From contig CAWIJO010000018.1 in assembly GCA_963836355.1 (NCBI GenBank), positions 406,778-470,777 on the forward strand: a stretch of DNA of 64,000 bases, read 5' to 3'. Positions 23,309 to 30,640 of the stretch are shown here, piece by piece. The notes under the pieces were generated by a model, which was not told the DNA's origin, ran no database searches, and worked only from the letters and a program-made list of their open reading frames with translations. Both the position numbers and the translations under genes were made by a program. This DNA comes from Palsa-506 sp963836355. GTDB lineage: Bacteria > Actinomycetota > Actinomycetes > Streptosporangiales > Streptosporangiaceae. Position 1 is the first letter of the stretch. Every line of letters begins with the position of its first letter.

Positions 23309-24804
23309 TGCACCAGGTGCTGATCGCCCTCAAGTGGGTGCTCGTGGTCCTCGTCATGGTCGGCGCGGTGCCCCTGGTGGCAGCGGCCTACCAGTACGTA
23401 CTCGTCGCGTTCCATTTCCGCCGGAACCACTACCCGAACTGCGCGCCGTACTTCCCGCGCACCGCCATCCTGGTGCCCGCGTGGAATGAGGCACTGGTCA
23501 TCGGGGCGTCGATCGACCGCCTCATGGGGCTCAACTACCCGCCGGAAGCCCTGCGGGTCTTCGTGGTCGACGACGCGAGCACTGACGATACGCCTGACGT
23601 GATCCTGGCCAAGGCCGACGAGTATCCGGGGCAGGTCTTCCACCTGCGCCGCGACAAGGGGGGCGAGGGCAAGGCGCATACCCTCAATCACGGCCTGCGG
23701 ATCATCCTTGAAGACGACTGGATGCAGGCGCTGCTCATCATGGACGCCGATGTGATCTACGAGCCGGATTCGCTGCGCATGATGACCCGCCACCTTGCCG
23801 ACCCGCAGGTCGGCGCCGTCACCGCCTACATCAAGGAAGGCAGCCGCCCCGGCAATTACCTCACCCGGTTCATCGGCTTCGAGTACATCACCGCCCAGGC
23901 CGCCGCCCGCCGCGGCCAGAATGTGCTGGGCGCCGTCGCGTGCCTGGCCGGTGGCGCGCAACTGCACTCGCGGGCCAACCTGGAGGCGATCGGCAGCCGC
24001 ATCGACACCTCCTCGCTCGCCGAGGACACCTTCACCACGTTCAAGACCCAGCTGGCCGGAAATCGCGTGATCTTCGAGCCGCACGCGACGGTATGGGCGG
24101 AGGAGCCTGGCGACATCAGGGGCCTGTGGAAACAGCGCCTGCGCTGGGCGCGCGGCAACGTTCAGGTCACCAAGCAGTTCGCCCGGGTGTGGTGCCGGCC
24201 GAGCCGCGTCCACCGGCTGGGCAGTGTCAGCTTCTCGGTGTTCTGGTTCTGCTTGTTCCTGCTCCCGCTCTTCATGATTTTCGCGTCCGCGTCCCTGATC
24301 ATCTTGTACTTCGCAGACTTCCCGATGGCGTGGATCACCTTCCACGCGTTGTGGATCATCAATGCCCTGACCTATGTCTTCATCACGTCCTATGTGCTGA
24401 TGATTGACTGGCAGACGGGCCGCCGCACCTGGCTGGAAGGCATCCTGTTCCCCGGCGTTGTCTCGGTGGCCATCATCATCGGGGCCTGCTTCCCCAGCCT
24501 GCTGCGGATGTTCTTCTACGACGTCCTGCCCATCGCGGGGATCGTGCTGACTGCCGCGGAACGGCGCAGTCTGGTCTTGTTCGCCTACGCCTGGCTCGCG
24601 CTCTCCATGGTGGTTGCGTTCATCGGCAAGACCATCGAGCCACGCCGGTTCGGGCGGCTGCTTTCGCCGGTGTTCATCTACATCGCGGGGTACGGGCCGC
24701 TGCTGTGCGCCTGCACGTTCACCTCCTACCTGAAAGAACTGCGTGGTGCGGAGATGACCTGGGATAAGACGGAGAAGACGGGCAAGGTGGCGATGCCGAC
24801 ATGA
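23308..24804 (+). CDS. Processive GT2 glycosyltransferase (first of tandem pair)
   Basis: 498 residues from ATG 23308, overlapping the PHP stop. An N-terminal membrane segment (LKWVLVVLVMVGAVPLVAAAY) precedes a GT-A domain with ILVPAWNEALVIGASIDRLM, VVDDASTDD, LIMDADVIYEPDS and LAEDTFTTF. The QRLRWARGN motif marks processive beta-glycosyltransferases. About four to five membrane helices follow (residues 310-480). It resembles poly-N-acetylglucosamine, hyaluronan or cellulose-type synthases that polymerise and export a chain. It is the twin of the next gene, equal in length. Confidence 0.9.
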   Translation: MHQVLIALKWVLVVLVMVGAVPLVAAAYQYVLVAFHFRRNHYPNCAPYFPRTAILVPAWNEALVIGASIDRLMGLNYPPEALRVFVVDDASTDDTPDVILAKADEYPGQVFHLRRDKGGEGKAHTLNHGLRIILEDDWMQALLIMDADVIYEPDSLRMMTRHLADPQVGAVTAYIKEGSRPGNYLTRFIGFEYITAQAAARRGQNVLGAVACLAGGAQLHSRANLEAIGSRIDTSSLAEDTFTTFKTQLAGNRVIFEPHATVWAEEPGDIRGLWKQRLRWARGNVQVTKQFARVWCRPSRVHRLGSVSFSVFWFCLFLLPLFMIFASASLIILYFADFPMAWITFHALWIINALTYVFITSYVLMIDWQTGRRTWLEGILFPGVVSVAIIIGACFPSLLRMFFYDVLPIAGIVLTAAERRSLVLFAYAWLALSMVVAFIGKTIEPRRFGRLLSPVFIYIAGYGPLLCACTFTSYLKELRGAEMTWDKTEKTGKVAMPT

Positions 24805-26297
24805 CCCAGTTCCTGCTCGCAGTCAGATGGCTGCTCGTGGTGCTCGTGCTGATCGGCGCCGTCCCGCTGCTGGTCGCCAGCTACCAGTTTCTGCTCGTCG
24901 CGCTGCACTTCCGCCGGTCACATTACCGGGAGTGCCAGCCGTGGTTTCCGCGCACGGCGATCCTGATCCCGGCCTGGAACGAGCACGCGGTCATCGGGGG
25001 GTCGATCGACCGTCTCATGCTGCTGGAGTACCCGCGGGAGTCGCTGCGGATCTTCGTCGTGGACGATGCCAGCACCGATGCAACGCCGCAGGTCCTCCAG
25101 GCGAAGGCAGCCGAGTATCCGGGGACCGTCTTTCCCCTCCGTCGGGACACGGGCGGGGAAGGCAAAGCGGCGGCGCTGAACCACGGCCTCGCCGTGATCC
25201 TCGCCGACGGCTGGATGCAGGCCATCCTGATCATGGACGCGGATGTCATGTACGTGCCGAGCGCGCTGCGCATGATGACCCGCCACCTGGCCGATCCCGA
25301 GGTCGGCTCGGTCACGGCCTACATCAAGGAGGGCAGCCAGCCGGGGAACTACCTGACCAGGTTCATCGGCTACGAGTACATCACCGCCCAGGCCGCAGGC
25401 CGCCGGAGCCAGGACGTGCTAGGCGTGATCGCCTGCCTGGCGGGCGGAGCGCAACTCCACTCGCGGGTGAATATCGAGGCCGTCGGCGGCCGGATCGACG
25501 CGACCACGCTGGCCGAGGACACGGTCACGACCTTCAAGACGCAGCTTGCCGGGCGGACTGCGATCTTCGAGCCGCATGCGACCGTGTGGGCCGAGGAGCC
25601 TGGCAGCATTGCCGGGCTATGGCAGCAGCGGCTGCGCTGGGCCCGCGGAAATCTGGAGGTCACCAGGATGTTCCGGCATGTCTGGTTCCGGCATCAGGCC
25701 GCCTGCCGGCTCGGCAGCATCAGCTTCGGGCTGCTCTGGTTCTGCCTGCTACTGCTGCCGGTCCTGATGGTCTGCATCTCGGCATCGCTGGTCGCGCTCT
25801 ATTTCATCGACTTCCCGCTCGCCTGGACCACCTTCAGGGCGCTATGGCTGATTAACGTGATCACCTATGTCTTTATTACGTCGTTTGCCCTGCTTATCGA
25901 CCCGGCCGTCGGGAAGCGCTGCTGGCGTCAGGCGGTCATGTTCCCCGGCGCCGTCAACGTGCTGATCATCGCCACCGCCGTGCTGCCCGGGCCGCTAGGG
26001 TGGGTATACCACCGGCTTCTCGGCGTCAGCGGCTTCCCGATGACCATGGGCTGGGCCCGCGGTGCCGTCCTGTTCATCTACATCTGGCTGGCCGGCTGCA
26101 TGGGCGTCGCCTACCTGGCGAAGGTTGCCGAGCCGCACCGGCTCGGCAAGATTCTCAGCCGGGTCCTCGTCTATATCGGTGGCTACGGGCCGCTGCTCTG
26201 CGCGATCACCACGACCGCTTACGTTCAGGAATTCCGGGGGGCCGACCGGCACTGGGCCAAGACGGAGAAGACCGGCAAAGTGGCGGCACCGGAATGA
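24801..26297 (+). CDS. Processive GT2 glycosyltransferase (second of tandem pair)
   Basis: 498 residues, exactly the length of its upstream twin, overlapping it by four bases (ATGA). The same layout is kept: membrane helix, PAWNEHAVIGGSIDRLM, VVDDASTDATPQ, MDADVMYVPSA, LAEDTVTTFKTQLAG and QQRLRWARGNLEV, then a bundle of membrane helices. Both copies end in the same motif, KTEKTGKVA. The pair arose by tandem duplication. The first copy ends the cytosolic loop with NVQVTKQF and this one with NLEVTRMF, so they may differ in acceptor or donor. They could act as a heterodimer or on alternating sugars. Confidence 0.9.
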   Translation: MTQFLLAVRWLLVVLVLIGAVPLLVASYQFLLVALHFRRSHYRECQPWFPRTAILIPAWNEHAVIGGSIDRLMLLEYPRESLRIFVVDDASTDATPQVLQAKAAEYPGTVFPLRRDTGGEGKAAALNHGLAVILADGWMQAILIMDADVMYVPSALRMMTRHLADPEVGSVTAYIKEGSQPGNYLTRFIGYEYITAQAAGRRSQDVLGVIACLAGGAQLHSRVNIEAVGGRIDATTLAEDTVTTFKTQLAGRTAIFEPHATVWAEEPGSIAGLWQQRLRWARGNLEVTRMFRHVWFRHQAACRLGSISFGLLWFCLLLLPVLMVCISASLVALYFIDFPLAWTTFRALWLINVITYVFITSFALLIDPAVGKRCWRQAVMFPGAVNVLIIATAVLPGPLGWVYHRLLGVSGFPMTMGWARGAVLFIYIWLAGCMGVAYLAKVAEPHRLGKILSRVLVYIGGYGPLLCAITTTAYVQEFRGADRHWAKTEKTGKVAAPE

Positions 26298-26542
26298 CGG
26301 CCGGGCCACCGGGCCAGCCGCAGCGTCCGCCATCGGCGGGGTTGCCCCTTCACCCCGCCCAGGTACCAGACCCGCCGCAGCAGCCGGTCGCTAGCCAGGT
26401 CACGGCTGCGCCGCCGGCCAAGCTGGGTGACCAGACGGCTGCTGGCCAGCCGCCAGTGAGCGGCGGCCGGCCGGCGTTCCCTGGTGCGGAACCTCGCGGC
26501 GCCGTCATTCGACGAGGAGGTCGCCAGCGCGCTCTCCTATGA
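26294..26542 (+). CDS. Proline-rich small protein, 82 residues
   Basis: ATG 26294 overlaps the GT2 stop (ATGA). The product is Pro/Gln/Ala-rich and disordered (MTAGPPGQPQRPPSAGLPLH...), without a domain. Near its end another frame starts encoding a clear membrane helix (next entry). One frame change around 26480-26500 would fuse both into a Pro-rich, single-pass protein of about 110 residues. Taken alone, the last residues (RRGGRQRALL) look unnatural, which favours a frameshifted gene. Confidence 0.4.
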   Translation: MTAGPPGQPQRPPSAGLPLHPAQVPDPPQQPVASQVTAAPPAKLGDQTAAGQPPVSGGRPAFPGAEPRGAVIRRGGRQRALL

Positions 26543-26624
26543 GAAGGGCCTCGCCGTCAAGGCGCTGCTGTCTCTCGCGCTCGTCGCCCTCGTCATCGCG
26601 TTGCGCATGTACTTCCTTGGGTAA
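26484..26624 (+). CDS. 46-residue single-pass membrane protein or C-terminal half of frameshifted gene
   Basis: GTG 26484 opens MRNLAAPSFDEEVASALSYE followed by KGLAVKALLSLALVALVIALRMYFLG. That is an acidic-amphipathic helix and one membrane span, which is convincing protein sequence. It overlaps the proline-rich frame by 59 bases and lacks a clear ribosome site of its own. It is either a coupled microprotein of the synthase operon or the natural C-terminus of the preceding ORF. Confidence 0.5.
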   Translation: MRNLAAPSFDEEVASALSYEKGLAVKALLSLALVALVIALRMYFLG

Positions 26625-26871
26625 GGACGCCGGCAAATTCAGCAGCCGAAGCTTTCGCCGCGAAGCATCCCGGATCCATATTCAGCCCGGAAATGAATTC
26701 TTACGCCCTATCAAGTGTCGAACGCAAACTGCTATGATGAATTTACGTAGCGGGTAAGAAATCTCGGCACTATTAGCAGATTCGGATATTTTCCGGATAT
26801 CTCCCTTTTAGCCGGGGGCGGCTGCCGTGACGGCCAGGCTAACGGGGCATTCGTCGGGGGCGTGATTTGGC
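26625..26871. promoter_or_regulatory. AT-richer intergenic region before GT4 gene
   Basis: A 247-base spacer with lower GC between about 26680 and 26810 (for example ATATTTTCCGGATATC). It separates the synthase operon from the GT4 gene and probably carries the latter's promoter. No reliable -35/-10 pair was identified. Confidence 0.3.
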
Positions 26872-28485
26872 ATGCGGGTTCTGATATTCCATGGCTACCT
26901 CTTGCGGGGCACCGGAAGTAATATTTACAATACGGAACTGGCCCGCTGGCTGGTGAAGCTCGGCCACGAGGTGCACCTGTTCTGCCAGGACGTGCACGCG
27001 GCGGAATTCGACTTCGTGGACGCTGTCGGCCGCTGGCACCATGGGCGGCTGGACGTCGAGACTGTGCGCCAGCCGGTCCGCTGCACGGCCTACATCCCGG
27101 ACATCGGCAGCCTCCTGCCGGTCTATGTGGCCGATCGCTATGACGGACTCGACGCGCGCATCTTCCCGGAGCTGACAGACGGTGAGATCGAACGCTACAT
27201 CGCGGCCAACGCCGCCGCGGTGCGCGATGTCGTCGCCGCGGTCGAGCCGGACGCGGCCCTCGCGAACCACATCGTGATGGGCCCGGTGATCCTGGCCCGC
27301 GCGCTGGCCGGCCGGATCCCATTTGCGGTCAAGATCCACGGCTCGGCGCTTGAGTACACCGTCCGGCCGAACGGAGGGCGATTCGGCGCGCTTGCCCGCG
27401 AGGGCCTGGCGGCGGCAGTCGCGGTACTCGTCGGCTCCCGGCATACCGCCGAGAGCCTGTGGGAGGTCGTTGGCATGCCGGACCTTCCTTCTCGCACCCG
27501 GCTCCTCCCGCCGGGCGTCGATATCCGCCGGTTCCACCCGCGCCCGCCAGCAGAGGCCAAAGGCAGGCTGCGGGCGCTGGCCGAGCGCCTGGAGACAGAC
27601 CCACCCGCCTGGGGCGGCGAACCTGACGCGGCGCAGGAACTCCGGGCGGCCGACCCTACCCGGGACCATATTGTCAGCTTTGTCGGCAAGCTCATCGTCT
27701 CGAAGGGCGTGGACTTGCTCATCGCGGCGTGGCCACTTGTCATCGACCGCGTTGCCGAGGCCCGCCTCATGATCGCCGGCTTTGGCGCCTACCGTGCCGG
27801 GCTGCTGGAACTCGTACGCACGCTGGGCGACGGCGACCTGGCGGCCGCGCGCATCATCGCCGGACGCGGGCGGGAACTGGAGGGCGGGCCACCGGGTGAG
27901 CTGCACTACCTGGCTGCGTTCCTCGACGGGCTCGCCGGCCTCGAGCGAGTGCGCTACGTGAATTCCGCACGTACTGCCATGCGGCGTGTTCATTTCACCG
28001 GGCGGATCGAGCACGATGACGTTTCCGAGTTGATGTGCGTATCCCAGGCGCTGGTCATCCCCAGCACATTCCCGGAGGCGTTCGGCATGGTCCTGGCGGA
28101 AGCCGCGTGTTGCGGGTCGATTCCGCTTTCGGCAGCCCATTCGGGACTCGCGGAGGTGACCGCGGTGCTAGCCCCCGCGCTTCGCCAGAACCTGCGCGCT
28201 CAGCTGTCCTTCCAGCTGGGTCCGGGCGCCGTCCGGGAAATCGCCGACAAGCTGGCCGGCTGGCTGGCCTTGACCGCGAACACGCCGAATGCCTGGAGAC
28301 AGGCCAGCAAGGCCATGACGGAAGTCGCCTGCGCCGAGTTTGGCTGGCCGGAAGTGGCCAGCGGCGTGGTGGCCGCCATCCAGGGACGGCTCGCGGGGCT
28401 CCCGCAGGTGCCTGCTGGCAGAGCCGATGGCCTGGCAGTCCCTGCCCAGGCCGACTCGGTCCGGGCGACAAGAAGCGTTGGCTGA
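26872..28485 (+). CDS. Family 4 glycosyltransferase
   Basis: 537 residues with a GT-B fold. The N-terminal domain starts MRVLIFHGYLLRGTGSNIYNTELARWL, with the glycine-rich acceptor loop. The donor domain carries LPPGVDIRRFHPRP, VSFVGKLIVSKGVDLLIAAW, LMIAGFGAYR and PSTFPEAFGMVLAEAACCG, the EX7E-type nucleotide-sugar site. A roughly 45-residue insert (after residue 230) and another after 320 make it longer than the usual 380-420 residues. It follows the GT2 operon across a 247-base spacer and is convergent with the receiver-PIG-L gene. Likely part of the same glycan pathway. Confidence 0.85.
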   Translation: MRVLIFHGYLLRGTGSNIYNTELARWLVKLGHEVHLFCQDVHAAEFDFVDAVGRWHHGRLDVETVRQPVRCTAYIPDIGSLLPVYVADRYDGLDARIFPELTDGEIERYIAANAAAVRDVVAAVEPDAALANHIVMGPVILARALAGRIPFAVKIHGSALEYTVRPNGGRFGALAREGLAAAVAVLVGSRHTAESLWEVVGMPDLPSRTRLLPPGVDIRRFHPRPPAEAKGRLRALAERLETDPPAWGGEPDAAQELRAADPTRDHIVSFVGKLIVSKGVDLLIAAWPLVIDRVAEARLMIAGFGAYRAGLLELVRTLGDGDLAAARIIAGRGRELEGGPPGELHYLAAFLDGLAGLERVRYVNSARTAMRRVHFTGRIEHDDVSELMCVSQALVIPSTFPEAFGMVLAEAACCGSIPLSAAHSGLAEVTAVLAPALRQNLRAQLSFQLGPGAVREIADKLAGWLALTANTPNAWRQASKAMTEVACAEFGWPEVASGVVAAIQGRLAGLPQVPAGRADGLAVPAQADSVRATRSVG

Positions 28486-28488
28486 TAC

Positions 28489-28505
28489 GTGAATCAACGA
28501 TTCAC
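28489..28505. terminator. Small hairpin after GT4 gene
   Basis: GTGAATC pairs perfectly with GATTCAC around a three-base loop, four bases after the GT4 stop. The stem is short and lacks a U-run, so termination is only a possibility. Confidence 0.25.
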
Positions 28506-28651
28506 ATCCGCCCGGTGACGGTCCGTAGGACCATCGAATTCTTAAGTCCGGCGCGGGAATCGGCGGCTCGGGCCGTCGGCGGTACCAGCAAGGACAGCAC
28601 GCAACCCGGCTGGACATGCGCGATGTCGCGGCGTGCGCTGCGGACCGGATG

Positions 28652-29809
28652 TCATTCCGTGCGGTGGGCACCGCCAGGGATGCTGCCGCGGACGCCTGAC
28701 GCCCGCGGCAACGGCTGCCGGGGCACCGCAGCCGACCTGGCGCTGACTGGCGGCGACGCCACCTGCGGCGGGCCGGCTCCGTGGCCGGCCGCGACCGCGC
28801 CCCCGTCGCGGATCACCTCGAATGCCTCGGCGTAGCGCCCTTCTGCATACCGGGACCAGTACCTGGCCGTCGACTCGATCAGGTCAGGCTCCAGGTAGGC
28901 CCGCACCTCGGTCTGTGTACTGAAGGCGTCGATTGCCTGCAGCTTCGCGTCGAGGAACCCGTCAATCGTGACGAACCGGCTAGGCCGGAACTCGGTCGTC
29001 GCCGATGGTGACTGAAAGCAGTAGACCCGGCCGACCTCCCGGGCTGCCACCATCGCGGCCCGGTGCGTGTTGCGGTGATCCTGGTGCACGTCGTGGATCG
29101 AGTGCGTATAGATCACGGTGGGCCGCACCTCCGCGACGACCCGGCTGATGATCCTTATCGTCGGATCCGCCTCGCTGATCCTGGTGTCCTCCAGGTCCTC
29201 TAGGTACAGCCGGGCCCCGATGATATCCGCGGCCCGCTCCGACTCGCCCGCCCGCATGGACTCCGTGCCGCCGCGGGCGCCGCGGCTCAAGGTCAGGATC
29301 GCGACGGAATGGCCCATGTCACGGTGCGCGAAAAGGGCGCCGCTCGCGCCGATCTCCACGTCGTCCGGGTGCGCGCCGATGGCCAGCACGACCTCGCGAG
29401 CGGCCAGCCTGGCGGCGCGTCCCTTGTCGACAAGGCTTGCGACCATCGCGGTCAGCTGAGTCGGTCGCAGCGGTTTCTCCAGGAACTCGTCGGCGCGGTT
29501 GCGCAGCGCGCCGACGGCGACATCCACCGTGGCATGTGCCGTGACGACCGCGACCGGCAGAAAGGGATCCGCCTGCCGTAGCATTTCCAGTAGCTCGATG
29601 CCGGTCATGCCGGGCATCTCGACGTCCGTCATCACCAGATCCCAGGATTCGGAGCGAACGAGCTGCAGCGCTTCCGCCGGGTCGGGCGTGTGCACCACCT
29701 CGAAGCCGTTCCGGACGGCGAGGACCTGGATAACGAACCTGGCCGCCTCGAAGTCGTCCTCCACGAGCAGCACCCGCCCCCGCGGCACTGCGCGGTCGAT
29801 AGAAGTCAT
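28652..29809 (-). CDS. Receiver domain fused to PIG-L (LmbE) deacetylase
   Basis: 385 residues. Residues 10-130 are a response-regulator receiver: acidic pair Asp18/Asp19 in LLVEDD, phosphoacceptor Asp62 in VMTDVEMPG, Thr90 and Lys112. Residues about 138-340 are a PIG-L/LmbE zinc deacetylase with AHPDDVEIG (147-153) and the second metal motif HDVHQDH (239-245). The last 40 residues are low-complexity. PIG-L enzymes remove the N-acetyl group of GlcNAc in sugar-linked molecules. Here activity is presumably switched by phosphorylation. It is the last gene of an operon with a histidine kinase and an OmpR-type regulator. This domain pairing is uncommon. Confidence 0.9.
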   Translation of the reverse strand: MTSIDRAVPRGRVLLVEDDFEAARFVIQVLAVRNGFEVVHTPDPAEALQLVRSESWDLVMTDVEMPGMTGIELLEMLRQADPFLPVAVVTAHATVDVAVGALRNRADEFLEKPLRPTQLTAMVASLVDKGRAARLAAREVVLAIGAHPDDVEIGASGALFAHRDMGHSVAILTLSRGARGGTESMRAGESERAADIIGARLYLEDLEDTRISEADPTIRIISRVVAEVRPTVIYTHSIHDVHQDHRNTHRAAMVAAREVGRVYCFQSPSATTEFRPSRFVTIDGFLDAKLQAIDAFSTQTEVRAYLEPDLIESTARYWSRYAEGRYAEAFEVIRDGGAVAAGHGAGPPQVASPPVSARSAAVPRQPLPRASGVRGSIPGGAHRTE

Positions 29810-29818
29810 GCTGCAAGC

Positions 29819-30640
29819 TCAGCTCCTTGACTTGGGGTCAGCATCATTGCCGACCACGACCGGGTTGACGGGCTGTCGTGGGCGGGGCGCCCGCGAGTCG
29901 CGGCCCAGTGCGCCGGCCGCAGGCCAGCCTGGAACCTGCTTCGCCTGCCAGCCGGCAGGCGGCGCGACATACCGGTAGCCGAAGCCCCTGACCGCCTCGA
30001 TCGGCGAGTCGGCGCCGTCGGTCTGGCCGAGCTTGCGGCGCAGCCGCATGACCGCGAATTTCACCCGCTCCGGACCGACCCGCATCGGGTCGTTCCAGGC
30101 CTGCTCGAGCAGCTGGTCCGGGGACAGGGTCTGCCCGGCGTGCCGGACCAAGGCGGCCAGCAGCCGGAACTCGCTGGGCGTCAGCGCGATCAGCTCGTCG
30201 CCGACGCGGACCTCGCGGGCGGCGAAGTTCAGCTGGATGATGGCGTCCGCGTAGACCTCGGCTTCCGGCCTGGCTGGCTTGCTGCGCCGCAGCAGCGCCT
30301 GGACACGGGCGACAAGCTCGGCGTTGCCGAACGGCTTGGTAAGGTAATCGTCCGCGCCGAGTGCCAGGCCGCGAACCTTTTCGGCCTCAAGGCCATGCGC
30401 GGTCAGCATGATCACCGGAACGTCGCTCAGGTCGCGGATGCGCTCAAGGACCTCCCAGCCGTCCAGCGTGGGCAGCCCGATATCGAGCAGGACGACATCC
30501 GGCCGCCCCGCGTGGAAGGCGCGCAGGCCGTCTCTGCCGTCAGCGGCGCCGATGACGTCGAACCCGGCGCGGCGCAGGACCATGCTGATCGCGAGCGCGA
30601 TGTCCTCGTCGTCCTCGATGCACAGGATCTGCGCACTCAT
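29819..30640 (-). CDS. OmpR/PhoB-type response regulator
   Basis: 273 residues. The receiver (1-120) has acidic residues in CIEDDEDI, phosphoacceptor Asp53 in VVLLDIGLP, then LTAHG and LTKPF. The C-terminal winged helix (about 135-230) contains LTPSEFRLLAALVRHAG and VKFAVMRLRRKLG, ending in VRGFGYRYV. A tail of about 40 residues rich in Pro/Arg follows, longer than usual. The ATG overlaps the histidine kinase stop by three bases, so the pair is cognate. The next gene, the receiver-PIG-L fusion, starts 10 bases after its stop. Confidence 0.92.
   Translation of the reverse strand: MSAQILCIEDDEDIALAISMVLRRAGFDVIGAADGRDGLRAFHAGRPDVVLLDIGLPTLDGWEVLERIRDLSDVPVIMLTAHGLEAEKVRGLALGADDYLTKPFGNAELVARVQALLRRSKPARPEAEVYADAIIQLNFAAREVRVGDELIALTPSEFRLLAALVRHAGQTLSPDQLLEQAWNDPMRVGPERVKFAVMRLRRKLGQTDGADSPIEAVRGFGYRYVAPPAGWQAKQVPGWPAAGALGRDSRAPRPRQPVNPVVVGNDADPKSRS

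Noticed and set aside
26839..28140. 433-residue minus-strand frame opposite the GT4 gene
   Set aside because: High-GC shadow of a clear glycosyltransferase; no motifs of its own.
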